From Planctomycetaceae bacterium (GTDB lineage: Bacteria > Planctomycetota > Planctomycetia > Planctomycetales > Planctomycetaceae), in contig JANQRQ010000192.1 in the NCBI GenBank assembly GCA_028284485.1, positions 18,032-82,031 of the forward strand: DNA of 64,000 bases, given 5' to 3'. A program made the position numbers and the translations under genes. The notes under the pieces were generated by a model. It did not search any database, was not told the origin of the DNA, and saw only the letters and a program-made list of their open reading frames with translations. Shown one piece after another: positions 17,924 through 27,448 of the stretch; position 1 is the first letter of the stretch; each line of letters opens with the position of its first letter.

Positions 17924-18349
17924 ACCGTTCCTTCCCTGTGCATCGCCGAATTCATCGCATGGGTGGGATACATAAAACCCTGCAAACAAATGAAAGCGAT
18001 TCAGAGGGATCAATCGGCCAAATCGGTGGGAGTCAGCCATGCTCCCCGTGAGAATCCGAAATTTCGAACGAGATTGGCCGCCGATTCATGCACAGGACAT
18101 CGTTCACCGAAACTCTTCCAATCGACCACACTAAATCAGATTCGCCGATTATTACGGTCCCGTTGAGGTGACCGCGTCCTGTTGTACCGGTCGGGTAATC
18201 TTCGCGCTATGCAGAAAGCCGCGGGATTACAACTTTCATCGAGAATCAGGAAGGTTGCCGGTTTGTTTACCGAGCGGGATGTCGCATCGAGCGGTCGACT
18301 AGGAACATCTTCTCAAGAGTCTGACGTGCCGGCAGCGGCTGACGGGATG
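17924..18349. other. Intergenic region between frr and a secreted-protein gene
   Basis: The 426 bp hold the strong ribosome site of the gene at 17923 on its low-coordinate side. I see no further gene, tRNA or convincing terminator. Open frames crossing it show no family resemblance and run antisense to frr. Confidence 0.4.
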
Positions 18350-18910
18350 CTATTCCTCCATCACGTCCTTCTCTTTTTCCGATGCCGCGTTATTCACTTG
18401 GTTCTCGAACTTCTTGGTCAGTTCCTGAACCTTATCCTTGGTCTGGTCGCGCTCATCTTCGGTGAGAATCTTACCTTTTTGCGATTGGTCCGCATGTTTG
18501 TTGGCATCACGGCGGATATTGCGAATGGAAATGCGAGCCTCTTCCGCGAACTCCTTAACTCGAGAAACGAGTTGTCGACGGCGTTCGGTCGACAGCGGTG
18601 GCACGTTGAGACGTATCAACCGGCCGTCCGAATTCGGAGCCAAACCGACATCGCTGGCTTGAATGGCCTTCGTAATATCGCTGATCGACGATGCGTCGAA
18701 AGGACGTATGACGATTTGTTGTGGTTCCGGCACACTAATCGTCGCCAGTTGTTTGAGCGGCGTCGGCGAGCCGTAGTATTCCACACGAATCGTGTCAACC
18801 AAACCGGGCGTGGCGCGACCGGTCCGCAATCCCTTTAGCTGGTCGTGGAAAATCTGTGCCGCCTTCTCCATTCGCTCTTCAGCGTCGAGTAGAATTTCGT
18901 CTTGGTCCAT
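18350..18910 (-). CDS. frr: Ribosome recycling factor
   Basis: The 186-residue protein releases ribosomes from mRNA after termination together with EF-G. Family features are AEERMEKAAQIFHDQLKGLR at the start, RTGRATPGLVDTIRVEYYG, and PLSTERRRQLVSRVKEFAEE in the long helix. The length equals the family norm. It is the last gene of the rpsB-tsf-pyrH-frr order found in most bacteria, but lies 334 bp beyond pyrH, a larger gap than usual, so it may also have its own promoter. Confidence 0.96.
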   Translation of the reverse strand: MDQDEILLDAEERMEKAAQIFHDQLKGLRTGRATPGLVDTIRVEYYGSPTPLKQLATISVPEPQQIVIRPFDASSISDITKAIQASDVGLAPNSDGRLIRLNVPPLSTERRRQLVSRVKEFAEEARISIRNIRRDANKHADQSQKGKILTEDERDQTKDKVQELTKKFENQVNNAASEKEKDVMEE

Positions 18911-19244
18911 TTCGACAATCCCCGATCTTCTTTTCCACTGGCAATATCGACGGCGGATTCAACAGTCGTCTTGCCCGCGACGATTTGGTGTGACGGATTG
19001 CACCGGTATGCCGAAGAATGAAACCAATTTGGTATCGTATCGGCTGCGAAACCGGCTCAATGACATCACCATACCGGAATCCCAGGGCATTGAAAAGCAT
19101 TGCGAGATGTACGCCAACGCAACGTGACAACCGCTTGATTATGTAGAGACATCGTCGATCGCGAGGACGAATGATGGACCGCCCTTGAACACCGGCAGCG
19201 AAGCCTCCGACCGGCCAACGCGGAACGCACCTTGGTAGGGTGGC
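18911..19244. other. Intergenic region between pyrH and frr
   Basis: In most bacteria these two genes are nearly adjacent; here 334 bp separate them. I found no gene or RNA in it and no promoter I would defend. Confidence 0.35.
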
Positions 19245-20021
19245 TTATCCTTCGGTAGCATTACCGATTTGCGACGCAGGAACGACTCGTGTCCCAATCC
19301 GTTCCCCGGCAATGGCCCGGCCGATATTCCCCACTTTTTTGTAGTTGAACACGACGATGGGAATATTGTGTTCCATACAATGGTGGAATGCCTGTGCATC
19401 CATAACCTGCAATCCCTGCTGCAGGACATCCTGAAAAGAGATCTCGGAGTATCGGACGGCATGGGGATTCTTTTCAGGATCTTCAGCGTAGACCCCATCG
19501 ACTCGGGTCGCCTTTAACACGACGTTGGCTTCGATTTCTCGAGCCCGCAAGGCTGCAGCCGTATCGGTCGTGACAAACGGACTGCCCGTGCCCGCGGCAA
19601 GAATAACAACCCGGCCTTTTTCCAAATGGCGGATACATCGTCGCCGAATAAAGGGCTCGGCCACGCCTTCCATGCGGATCGCCGTTTGCAATCGAGTCGA
19701 AACTCCTTGGTTTTCCAACGCATCCTGCAGGGCCAATCCGTTAATGACCGTGGCAAGCATTCCCATATAGTGGGCAGTCGACGGATTGATCGTCGCACTC
19801 ACGGCGGAAAATTCTTTGCCACGCAGGATGTTTCCGCCGCCACAAACGATGGCCAGTTCGACGCCGGAGGCAACGACGTTGCGAATTTGCTCGCAGATCG
19901 AAGTAATTTCGGCCATGCTAATGCCCGATTCGCCCGATCGGCAAAAGCTTTCGCCACTGATTTTTAGAAGCACACGTTTATAATGCGAAGTCGGCGATCC
20001 GCCCGGCGCGACATCTGACAT
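19245..20021 (-). CDS. pyrH: UMP kinase
   Basis: The 258-residue protein phosphorylates UMP to UDP in pyrimidine synthesis and belongs to the amino-acid-kinase fold. The start ATG 20021 has AAAAGG nine bases upstream. Motifs are [11 protein letters not shown] at the N-terminus, [30 protein letters not shown] and [17 protein letters not shown]. Length and order behind tsf fit the family. UMP kinase of this type is usually feedback regulated by UTP and GTP; nothing in the sequence contradicts that. Confidence 0.96.
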   Translation of the reverse strand: MSDVAPGGSPTSHYKRVLLKISGESFCRSGESGISMAEITSICEQIRNVVASGVELAIVCGGGNILRGKEFSAVSATINPSTAHYMGMLATVINGLALQDALENQGVSTRLQTAIRMEGVAEPFIRRRCIRHLEKGRVVILAAGTGSPFVTTDTAAALRAREIEANVVLKATRVDGVYAEDPEKNPHAVRYSEISFQDVLQQGLQVMDAQAFHHCMEHNIPIVVFNYKKVGNIGRAIAGERIGTRVVPASQIGNATEG

Positions 20022-20038
20022 GCGGTGTGACCTTTTCT

Positions 20039-20881
20039 TTAATCGCCCACGCCCAACGCCCAACGTGTAAATGATTTCGCCTTCAGGCCCTCTTCCGCAA
20101 GCGCCTGGGAAACCGTTTTGGAGTCATCTTTGGCGAATGGCTGAACCACGAGGACGCCCTGGTCGACATAAAATGTCTTCATCCGACCATCGACGATCTT
20201 CTCGATGATGTTATCCGGCTTGCCGGTTGCCTTCGCCTCTTCCACTAATCGATCACGTTCGGCCTGCACGTCCGATTGGTTGAGCTGTTCCGCATCGACG
20301 ACTGCCGGTTTGAGCGCGGCGATGTGCATGGCGACATCGCGTAAGACCGCCGAGGTTGCCTGGTCTCCATCCGCTTGAAACAACACGCCTGTTTTACCGT
20401 CGTGATGCACATAACCGCCGACGGGTCCGTCGACGCGGGTGATCCGTGCCAAGACAATCTTCTCGCGAATCTTATTGACGAGTTCTTCGTAAATTTCGTT
20501 TAAGGACTGTCCATCGCCATCGGGAGCCGGCTGCTGAAGCAATTCTTCGGGTGACTCGGCACCCGGACCGTTCAGCAGTTGGTGGGCACACTGTTTGGCG
20601 AGCGATTGAAAACCGTCATTGGCTGCGACCGGTGCTGATTCACACTGCAACTCGATCATCGCGGCAGCGCTACCATCTTCTTTGGCAACGATATAAACCT
20701 GCCCCTCGGCGGTGACGTTGTCCGCCCGTTTGTCCAAGATCTTCTTGTGTTGATCCTTGAGAATCTCGACTGCTTTTTCTTCGTCTCCTCCCGCTTCAAC
20801 GAGAGCTTTCTTGCAGTCCATCATTGGCAGGTCGGTTCGATCCCGAAGTGCTTTGACTGCGGCCGCCGTTATTTCAGCCAT
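20039..20881 (-). CDS. tsf: Translation elongation factor Ts
   Basis: The 280-residue nucleotide-exchange factor recycles EF-Tu-GDP. The N-terminal UBA-like domain and the core entry [20 protein letters not shown] are typical, followed by the EF-TS core with [14 protein letters not shown] and [21 protein letters not shown] tail with [15 protein letters not shown] closes the protein as in the family. It lies between rpsB and pyrH in the conserved order. The gap to rpsB is 208 bp. Confidence 0.96.
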   Translation of the reverse strand: MAEITAAAVKALRDRTDLPMMDCKKALVEAGGDEEKAVEILKDQHKKILDKRADNVTAEGQVYIVAKEDGSAAAMIELQCESAPVAANDGFQSLAKQCAHQLLNGPGAESPEELLQQPAPDGDGQSLNEIYEELVNKIREKIVLARITRVDGPVGGYVHHDGKTGVLFQADGDQATSAVLRDVAMHIAALKPAVVDAEQLNQSDVQAERDRLVEEAKATGKPDNIIEKIVDGRMKTFYVDQGVLVVQPFAKDDSKTVSQALAEEGLKAKSFTRWALGVGD

Positions 20882-21089
20882 GGCAACAAGACTCCTCTAG
20901 TGGCCGACATTCGACAAATGTCGGAACGTGACTAAACGTGTGTATTCAGCAGGGAATTGGCTGCTGCTTTTGATTCATCGAAACAAACGTGCGATTGGGG
21001 AACTCCATTGTGCTCCATTCGACGATTGCGCGGCGCCCATGTCGGCCGAACAATGACCGTCGACCGTCGAAATTCTTGGCGCGCATGTT

Positions 21090-21836
21090 TTACAGCGAAG
21101 GAACCGCCTTGGGCTCATCCATCTGATCGTCGTCGTCCTTTGGCTTGGACGGAATTTGTGATTTCCCTTCCAAAACCGCCTCGCTGAGGTGCTGCAGAAT
21201 CAGACGGATCGAACGAATACTATCGTCATTACCGGGGATGGGAAGATCGACAACATCCGGATTGGAATCGGTATCGATCAACGCCACCACCTTGATTCCC
21301 AGAATTTGAGCTTCGTGAATACAATTCTTCTCTTTGCGAGGATCCACGACAACGATCGCTTCTGGCAATCGATTCATATCTCGGACGCCGGACAAGTTCC
21401 GGTGGATCTTCCTTCGTTCCCGTGTCAAAGACGACTGGCGCTTCTTGGAATACGTTGCCAACTCGCCGCTTTCGTCGAGCGCTTCCAACTCTTCCAGGCG
21501 ATTCAGTCGACTGCGAACGGTTCGAAAGTTTGTTAAGGTGCCCCCCAACCAGCGTTCCGTCACATACGGCATACCGCACTCGGTTGCAGCTTCAAGAGTC
21601 GGTAGGGCGGCCTGTCGTTTTGTGCCCACAAAAAGCACCAGACTTCCCTGAGCGGCCACCTTTTGCAGGTACCGCTTGGCCCGAAGCAGACCCCGAATCG
21701 TTTCCTTGATATCGATAATGTGAATCAAGTTGCGGCGGCCGTAAATGTAGGGGCGCATTTTCGGATTCCAGCGACTTGTCTTGTGCCCGAAATGCACACC
21801 CGCCTCAAGAATATCTTTGACTACAATTTCTGCCAC
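21090..21836 (-). CDS. rpsB: 30S ribosomal protein S2
   Basis: The 248-residue protein binds the head-body hinge of the 30S subunit. Family signatures are [20 protein letters not shown] near the start, LFVGTKRQA, and the C-terminal [14 protein letters not shown]. The acidic tail is short. It heads the translation cluster. A promoter about 190 bp upstream leaves a leader of roughly 180 bases, where S2 autoregulation is known in other bacteria. Confidence 0.96.
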   Translation of the reverse strand: MAEIVVKDILEAGVHFGHKTSRWNPKMRPYIYGRRNLIHIIDIKETIRGLLRAKRYLQKVAAQGSLVLFVGTKRQAALPTLEAATECGMPYVTERWLGGTLTNFRTVRSRLNRLEELEALDESGELATYSKKRQSSLTRERRKIHRNLSGVRDMNRLPEAIVVVDPRKEKNCIHEAQILGIKVVALIDTDSNPDVVDLPIPGNDDSIRSIRLILQHLSEAVLEGKSQIPSKPKDDDDQMDEPKAVPSL

Positions 21837-22023
21837 TTCGGCTTACTCCTCGATTCCGCACTTGAGAAAACGCCTGTCGGGGACGGACAGAGAACGTCAA
21901 CCAATCCAAACCTCGAACCAATCGAGAACGGATGAACTGCCTTGGCTGAGTCCGCCATGCATAAGTCGGCATCGCGCGACGGATCGCTCCGAATTCAGCG
22001 CCGCACAATGACTCGGACGGGTT

Positions 22024-22052
22024 ATCGTATCGGCTTGTCATTTTGCCGTCAA
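22024..22052 (-). promoter_or_regulatory. Putative sigma70-type promoter for rpsB-tsf-pyrH-frr
   Basis: On the minus strand TTGACG (22047-22052) and TACGAT (22024-22029) are separated by exactly 17 bp. Transcription would start near 22017, about 180 bases before the rpsB start codon. Confidence 0.5.
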
Positions 22053-22534
22053 ACCAAGGCAGATCAAGAATTTGAGTTCGGGGGCCGACGCGACGTTCAC
22101 TCGTCGGGACCTCCCCGATGGCTCCGATCTGTCGAAGGGGAGTCGTTCGCCAGGCCGGCAGCCCGGTGTTCTTCCTATTTCTTCCAGCCGACCCTGGAGC
22201 CGGCAGCAACTCGACTTTCTTCGGCCGCCATTTTTCGGCTACGGGGGCCGATTTCTCGGTATTTTGACGTCGTCAGGGATCGCAGTCAGCCGGAGCCTCT
22301 GCATCCCGCGAGATCGAGGAGACCCACCTAACTTGGCCGCAAACGGCACGCTTTTCCCCTAAAACCGTGCCGACCCGCGGACCTGGACAAGGTCGATCCC
22401 CGTGTAATCACCTTAAGGAAATGGTGGCGTTTGTCGCTGCTAATCGGTTCGTGACAATTACTACGGCTGATTGGAGTCACGTTAGGCCGGTTTTTCGCTA
22501 GGGAACACGTGTCGAGCGTCGAATTGAGGCGCCG
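22053..22534. other. Intergenic region between divergent rpsB and DUF1573 genes
   Basis: Apart from the promoter candidates at its two edges I see no gene, tRNA or obvious repeat here. Short frames exist on both strands but show no protein-like character. Confidence 0.4.
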
Positions 22535-22563
22535 TTGACAATTCCCAGCCCCAGCACTAACCT
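22535..22563 (+). promoter_or_regulatory. Possible promoter for the DUF1573 gene
   Basis: A perfect TTGACA (22535-22540) is followed after 17 bp by TAACCT, a poor -10 match. It lies about 115 bp before the gene start in the right orientation, but the weak -10 makes it uncertain. Confidence 0.3.
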
Positions 22564-22678
22564 CCGCGTTACGTCGGGCCGATTGAACACTTAAGAACAT
22601 ACTACCCAAAGGGTTCCGTAAACACCGTGTATATCACGCTTGTCGGTGATACCAATCGGATCAATTGAGAGACCTGCC

Positions 22679-23707
22679 ATGCACTGTTTGCTTCGTCTTC
22701 GCATTGTCTGGGCTACCGCATTCTTGCTGACCCTCGGCAGTACCGCCAGCGCACAGGATGACGACTGGGCAGTGAAATTGTTCGAGAAGACGAAACACGA
22801 TTTCGGCCAAGTCGCCAAATCGTCGAAGGTCAGTTACCAATTCAAGATGAAGAATATCTACAAGCAGACCGTTCACATCTCCAATGTGAGAACAACCTGC
22901 GGCTGCTCAGTGGGTCGTCCCAGCACCAACACCTTGAAGAGCCTCGAAGAGGGCTACGTCGAAGTCTCTTTAGACACCGAGCGTTTCTCGCGCCGGAAAG
23001 ACTCTAACCTGATTATCACGTTCGACGCGCCCAAGCATGCCGAAGTTCGCATCCCTTTGACGGCCTACATCCGGACCGACGTGGTACTCAGTCCCGGCGA
23101 TGTCAATTTTGGTGCCGTCGATGTCGGCAGCGAAGCCCACCGCAAGGTGAGTATTGCCTATGCCGGGCGAAATGATTGGAAAATTGCAGACTTGGTATTA
23201 TCCAATCCTTACCTTTCAGCACATCTCGTTCAACGGGAACGCTCTGGAAGCCGAATCAGCTATGATCTCGACGTTGCGTTAAAGCCATCGGCACCGGTCG
23301 GGATTATTCGTGATCGGCTTTACCTGGTCACCAACGATGCCAGCAGCCCGCGAGTCCCCGTCCTGATTGAAGCACGCGTCGAAGCGGATATTACCGTCAC
23401 GCCGCCGATCGTCGCATTGGGGACATTGGTTCCGGGAAAATCCAAAACCGTCAATGTCGTCCTGCGTGGCAAGAAACCATTCAAGGTCGATCGCATCGAA
23501 TGCGAGTCCGACCGGGGCGCGTTCAAAGTAAGTTTGCCCAACACCACAAGCCCGGTCCATGTTTTGCCACTAACCGTTGTTCCGCCGGAAACCCCGGGTC
23601 GCTTCGACGAAGAGTTTACGGTGACCGTCCAAGACCGCGAAATTCCATTGACGTTTAAGGCCATTGGGACCATCACGCAGGTCGCTTCGAGCCAGGGCGC
23701 GGAATAA
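22679..23707 (+). CDS. Exported DUF1573-domain protein
   Basis: The 342-residue protein has a clear signal peptide (MHCLLRLRIVWATAFLLTLG, cleavage after AQ or SA). The DUF1573 domain follows: HDFGQVAKSSKVSYQFKMKN and the cysteine pair in RTTCGCSVGRPS. Further Ig-like beta domains come after it, with repeats of the type 'SPGDVNFGAVDVGSE' and 'TPPIVALGTLVPGKS'. DUF1573 proteins are common in Planctomycetes and Bacteroidetes and are thought to be periplasmic or surface scaffolds. I chose ATG 22679 because the signal peptide begins there. No operon partner is seen. Confidence 0.82.
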   Translation: MHCLLRLRIVWATAFLLTLGSTASAQDDDWAVKLFEKTKHDFGQVAKSSKVSYQFKMKNIYKQTVHISNVRTTCGCSVGRPSTNTLKSLEEGYVEVSLDTERFSRRKDSNLIITFDAPKHAEVRIPLTAYIRTDVVLSPGDVNFGAVDVGSEAHRKVSIAYAGRNDWKIADLVLSNPYLSAHLVQRERSGSRISYDLDVALKPSAPVGIIRDRLYLVTNDASSPRVPVLIEARVEADITVTPPIVALGTLVPGKSKTVNVVLRGKKPFKVDRIECESDRGAFKVSLPNTTSPVHVLPLTVVPPETPGRFDEEFTVTVQDREIPLTFKAIGTITQVASSQGAE

Positions 23708-23837
23708 CCAACCACGACCGACAGGCAGGCCGGATCGGGCAAGAGAGTGCGCAACAGTCATACCTGTAAGCGACAGCGACAAGACGTTTTGCGCGAAATG
23801 CCCGTTGATGCGCTTCGATTCCTGTTTGCTGCAATGC

Positions 23838-24047
23838 TCAGGCCGAGTCGCTGCTATGCAGTTCTTCCAAGGAAATGAAGCCGGTCTGTTGTTCGACTGG
23901 CGATGCGCATTGTCCGCATCCCGAACCACAACCACTGCCAGTCGATTGAGTGAGCATTCGGTAAGCGCGCCGGCAAAGCACGACAGCCGCGACGGCCACG
24001 CACAGTAACGCCATTGCCGATTGCCAGTCGATTTCGAACATCGTCAT
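23838..24047 (-). CDS. FeoB-associated Cys-rich membrane protein
   Basis: This 69-residue protein has one membrane helix (SAMALLCVAVAAVVLCRRAY) followed by GSGCGSGCGQC, the signature of small proteins found after feoB. They may bind iron or help assemble the FeoB transporter. It begins 4 bp after the feoB stop on the same strand, so it is the last gene of the Feo operon. ATG at codon 3 is an alternative start. Confidence 0.78.
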   Translation of the reverse strand: MTMFEIDWQSAMALLCVAVAAVVLCRRAYRMLTQSTGSGCGSGCGQCASPVEQQTGFISLEELHSSDSA

Positions 24048-24051
24048 CTCG

Positions 24052-26400
24052 TCAAAACATCATTCCGACCCGGTAGGTCACGAATGCCCCGCAGTAAGCG
24101 AGCGTCGTCATATAGCAAAACGTAAATGCCGGCCAGAACCAACTGTTTGTCTCACGTTTGATTACCATCAGCGTCGCTGCACACTGTGCGCACAAAGCGA
24201 AGAAAACCATAATCGAAAGGGCCACCGGGACGTTATAGACTACAGTACCATCGGGCCAGCGGGATTCCTGAATCGCCCCTTTGAGCCCTTCCGACTCCTC
24301 ATCGACGTCGGCCCCCAAACTGTAAATGGTCCCCAGCGTGGCGATGATGACCTCGCGTGCCGGAAACGAAGCCAACGCCCCAACGCCGATTTTCCAATCC
24401 CACCCCAACGGCTTAACAATCGGTGCAATGAGGTGACCCGCACGGCCAAGAAAACTGCCTTCTAAAAGTTCGCTGTTGATCGAATTATACTCAGCCGTGG
24501 CTTTCTGCAATTCCGCTTCGACCTGTTCTTGTTGCTGTTGCAACGTCACCAACTGAGTTTCCGCGCCGGAATTTGGCTCCGAGGTCGAATTCCCCGCGTT
24601 ACCGTCGACTGATTCCGTTGTCGGTTGCAGCGCGGCTATTTCGCTTGATGTCGATTCCAGCTGCGATTCCAACCGGCTGATTTCCACTTGCAGCGGATAC
24701 AACCTCGAATGATCGCCGGGAAAGTATGCTGCCGCCCAAATGACAATGGTGGTCGCGAAGATCAAAGTTCCCGCACGCGTCACGAATGCCCGCGCGCGGT
24801 CGTAAACACGACTGAGAACAATTCGGGGTGACGGCCATTTATAGGCGGGCAATTCCATAACGAACGGGGGGGTTTCTCCTCGAAAAAATGTCTTCTTCAA
24901 AAGCCAAGCCACGGGGATGGCCACAAGTGCCCCCACCGACGACATTCCAAACAATACCAATGCCTGCAATCCGAATTGCCATGACCAAAATCCGATATTC
25001 CAGTCCCAATAGACAACCGACGGAATAAACGCACCGATCAGCAACACATAAACCGGTACGCGGGCCGAACAACTCATCAGCGGGGCGACAAGAATTGTCA
25101 CCATCCGATCTTTCCGGTTTTCGATCACTCTGGTCGCCATCACGCCGGGGATCGCGCAAGCAAATGACGACATTAGGGGAACAAACGACTTGCCGCTCAG
25201 GCCAACACACGACATCAGCCGGTCCATCAAGAAGGCCGCTCGGGCCATGTAGCCACAGTCTTCCATCAACGCAATAAAGAGAAACAGAAAGACAATCTGC
25301 GGCAGGAAGATGATCACACCGCCGACTCCGGCAATGACACCGTCGGTCAACAAACTTCGAAAGGCTCCAGGAGCCAACCAACCTTCGACGACACCGACAA
25401 GCCAGCCTTGAGCGACTTCGATGGCATCCATAAATGGGCCGGCCCAGGAATAGATCGATTGAAATACCAGTAGCATCAACAAAGCGAATATTAGTATTCC
25501 GGAAACACGGTTGGTCAGAATCCGATCGAGTCGATCGCTACCGGTTACCTTTTCCCTTGGCTCCTGCTCGATGGCACCCTCGAGTAGCTCTCGTGCCCAG
25601 GCGTAGCGGACACGCGCTTCGACCATGGGAATCTTGCAGTTCGCTTCGCTCAACTCTTCCCGCAAGGAAGCCAATAGCGCAGGCAGCCCGTCCCGATGAC
25701 GGTGGGCAAAGTAGTTTTCGACGTGACCACCAACATCGAGGATCAACCGCTCGACGATATATTCGGGAATCTCTTCTTCGCCCCACTCGCGAAGTTGATT
25801 TCTGACTGACTCGCACGCGGTATAAAACTCCGCGGGAAAGGGTCGGGGCTGGTCTTGGGTGGACTGTTCGTGAACCGCTTGAACAGCTGTGCGGAGTTCG
25901 TCCAAACCTTTGCGACGATGCGCTTCGGTCGTAATGACGGGAATCCCGAGTCGCTGTTGCAGTAAGCCGACGTCGATTTTGGTTCCCCGTTCCGAGGCGA
26001 CATCGCACATGTTGAGAACGAGAATCGTCGGCAGTCGTAAGTCGAGAATCTGGCTTAACAGGTAAAGATTTCGTTCCAGATTCGACGCGTCGACAATACA
26101 AATGACGGCGTCCAAACCGCCGATGTCCGGCTGCTTTCCGAGCAAGACATCGACCGACACCATTTCGTCTTTGGTGCGGGGGGAAAGACTATATGTTCCT
26201 GGAAGATCAATGAGCTGTATCGGACGGCCATTCCACTTCACACGCCCGATCTTCTTTTCGACCGTCACTCCGGGATAGTTGCCCACTTGCGACTGCAATC
26301 CCGCCAGGGCATTGAACAGCGTGCTTTTGCCCGTATTCGGATTCCCGATAATTGCGATCTGCAATGATCTTATGGCGGGAACAGATTCCGTCGTCGACAT
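24052..26400 (-). CDS. feoB: Ferrous iron transporter FeoB with periplasmic coiled-coil insert
   Basis: The 782-residue protein imports Fe(II) across the inner membrane. The N-terminal G domain has GNPNTGKSTLF (G1), LIDLPGTYSL (G3) and NMCD (G4), then a FeoB helical spacer. The membrane core has both Gate regions, with KSFVPLMSSFACAIPGVMATR as the conserved centre, and KIGVGALASFPAREVIIATL in the second. Between them, after AAAYFPGD, is a Gln/Glu-rich coiled coil of about 85 residues, longer than in E. coli. I chose ATG 26400, where similarity starts; a start 19 codons upstream is possible. Confidence 0.94.
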   Translation of the reverse strand: MSTTESVPAIRSLQIAIIGNPNTGKSTLFNALAGLQSQVGNYPGVTVEKKIGRVKWNGRPIQLIDLPGTYSLSPRTKDEMVSVDVLLGKQPDIGGLDAVICIVDASNLERNLYLLSQILDLRLPTILVLNMCDVASERGTKIDVGLLQQRLGIPVITTEAHRRKGLDELRTAVQAVHEQSTQDQPRPFPAEFYTACESVRNQLREWGEEEIPEYIVERLILDVGGHVENYFAHRHRDGLPALLASLREELSEANCKIPMVEARVRYAWARELLEGAIEQEPREKVTGSDRLDRILTNRVSGILIFALLMLLVFQSIYSWAGPFMDAIEVAQGWLVGVVEGWLAPGAFRSLLTDGVIAGVGGVIIFLPQIVFLFLFIALMEDCGYMARAAFLMDRLMSCVGLSGKSFVPLMSSFACAIPGVMATRVIENRKDRMVTILVAPLMSCSARVPVYVLLIGAFIPSVVYWDWNIGFWSWQFGLQALVLFGMSSVGALVAIPVAWLLKKTFFRGETPPFVMELPAYKWPSPRIVLSRVYDRARAFVTRAGTLIFATTIVIWAAAYFPGDHSRLYPLQVEISRLESQLESTSSEIAALQPTTESVDGNAGNSTSEPNSGAETQLVTLQQQQEQVEAELQKATAEYNSINSELLEGSFLGRAGHLIAPIVKPLGWDWKIGVGALASFPAREVIIATLGTIYSLGADVDEESEGLKGAIQESRWPDGTVVYNVPVALSIMVFFALCAQCAATLMVIKRETNSWFWPAFTFCYMTTLAYCGAFVTYRVGMMF

Positions 26401-26518
26401 CAAACTAGGCCTAGGTGTTTCGATGAATTGTCTCGGCGACCTGTCCCCGGTCCTCATGACCGCAACCGGCCTTAATTCAGACCATCACGCCCGTCTTCCT
26501 GGTCGACGCCATCCAAGC

Positions 26519-26752
26519 TTAACCATCAATTTGTTGCACGCTGACTCGCGCGGCCTCTCTCAACCGCAAAGACAATCGATAACCGCGGACCTGGAATTCC
26601 AACGGGTCACCAAACGGGGCTGTGCCGATCAGTGAAATCTCTTCCCCTTCGGTCAGCCCCATTTCCATTAACCGAATCGCGATGGCATCATCACCGTTCA
26701 CGGCTAATACGCGTGCCTGCTGCCCCACTGATAACTCATCGAGGGTCGTCAT
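26519..26752 (-). CDS. feoA: FeoA-like SH3-domain protein (second copy)
   Basis: The 77-residue protein has the FeoA pattern: TLDELSVGQQARVLAVNG, then AIRLMEMGLTEGEEISLIGT and a closing GYRLSLRLREA. FeoA is a cytosolic SH3-like protein that supports FeoB. It lies 118 bp before feoB and 64 bp after another FeoA gene. Confidence 0.88.
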   Translation of the reverse strand: MTTLDELSVGQQARVLAVNGDDAIAIRLMEMGLTEGEEISLIGTAPFGDPLEFQVRGYRLSLRLREAARVSVQQIDG

Positions 26753-26816
26753 CGATCGCCAAAATTCCTCAAGCCATCAACAATTGCAGGGCGAAAGCGA
26801 TTCCGCTGATTGCGTC

Positions 26817-27092
26817 TCAAACTTCGGCCGGCGACGATTCCCTTTGTGACTCACCAGCGGCAATCGGGCCGGGCTCCACCACAACGGCTCCAGCCTGTTC
26901 ACCGCGGAAGCTGATCCTTTGGTGATCGACAGCCAGAATGCAGGGGGAACCGGGACGCACCATTCGCACGGTTTGACCGACGCACAGACCCATTTCCGCT
27001 AACCGATGGACCAAAGATTGATCTCCGTCGATTTCGATGACGCGGCCCTGTTCACCGGAGCGCAGCAATTCAATGGGGATGGCGTTGTACAC
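26817..27092 (-). CDS. feoA: FeoA-like SH3-domain protein (first copy)
   Basis: The 91-residue protein contains LLRSGEQGRVIEIDGD, VHRLAEMGLCVGQTVRMV and LAVDHQRISFRGEQAG, the FeoA fold. I start it at GTG 27092, which has CAGGA eight bases upstream; the frame is open for 32 more codons upstream without similarity and through the regulatory region. It is the first gene of the iron uptake operon and follows a Fur-like palindrome. The Glu/Ser-rich C-terminal tail is not seen in the second copy. Confidence 0.85.
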   Translation of the reverse strand: MYNAIPIELLRSGEQGRVIEIDGDQSLVHRLAEMGLCVGQTVRMVRPGSPCILAVDHQRISFRGEQAGAVVVEPGPIAAGESQRESSPAEV

Positions 27093-27126
27093 AGTCCAAA
27101 TCCTGCCAAATCGGCCGTTATTGCAC

Positions 27127-27143
27127 TTGAGATTCAATCTCAA
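27127..27143. promoter_or_regulatory. Fur-like operator upstream of the feo operon
   Basis: TTGAGATTCAATCTCAA is a perfect 17-base palindrome around one central base. Its inner 15 bases have the 7-1-7 form of a Fur site and match 11 of 14 consensus positions. It sits 35 bp before the first feoA start and just downstream of a candidate -10, where a repressor would block transcription. Confidence 0.6.
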
Positions 27144-27154
27144 TTCGTCTTGGT

Positions 27155-27184
27155 ATTCTATCGTCAATATGAACAATTCCACAA
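27155..27184 (-). promoter_or_regulatory. Candidate promoter of the feo operon
   Basis: On the minus strand TAGAAT (27155-27160) is a good -10. A poor -35, TTGTGG (27179-27184), lies 18 bp upstream. The palindrome at 27127-27143 would overlap the start of transcription. Confidence 0.4.
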
Positions 27185-27448
27185 GCATTCATTGCCAGTT
27201 TGCTGCCAATTCTTGTTGAATTGACAGAAGTCGAAAGGGCAAGGACTAAGTGGCGAGACCATTGCTTGTTCGGTACAGTCAAAGCAGCAACCGGGCGAAC
27301 GATTGGCATCCCCTACGACGGTTTCGAGCAAACGGCAATTCGCGTCTCGGAAGTTCAGCTTGTCTCGCCTCAGCGAATCCGACACAACCAGATTGTTTGC
27401 ATATAGTTACGAACAACAAACTGTACAGCTGCAGGAGAAATCAAGCTG

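Noticed and set aside
18182..18838. 218-codon plus-strand frame antisense to frr
   Set aside because: A shadow of frr; no independent protein features.
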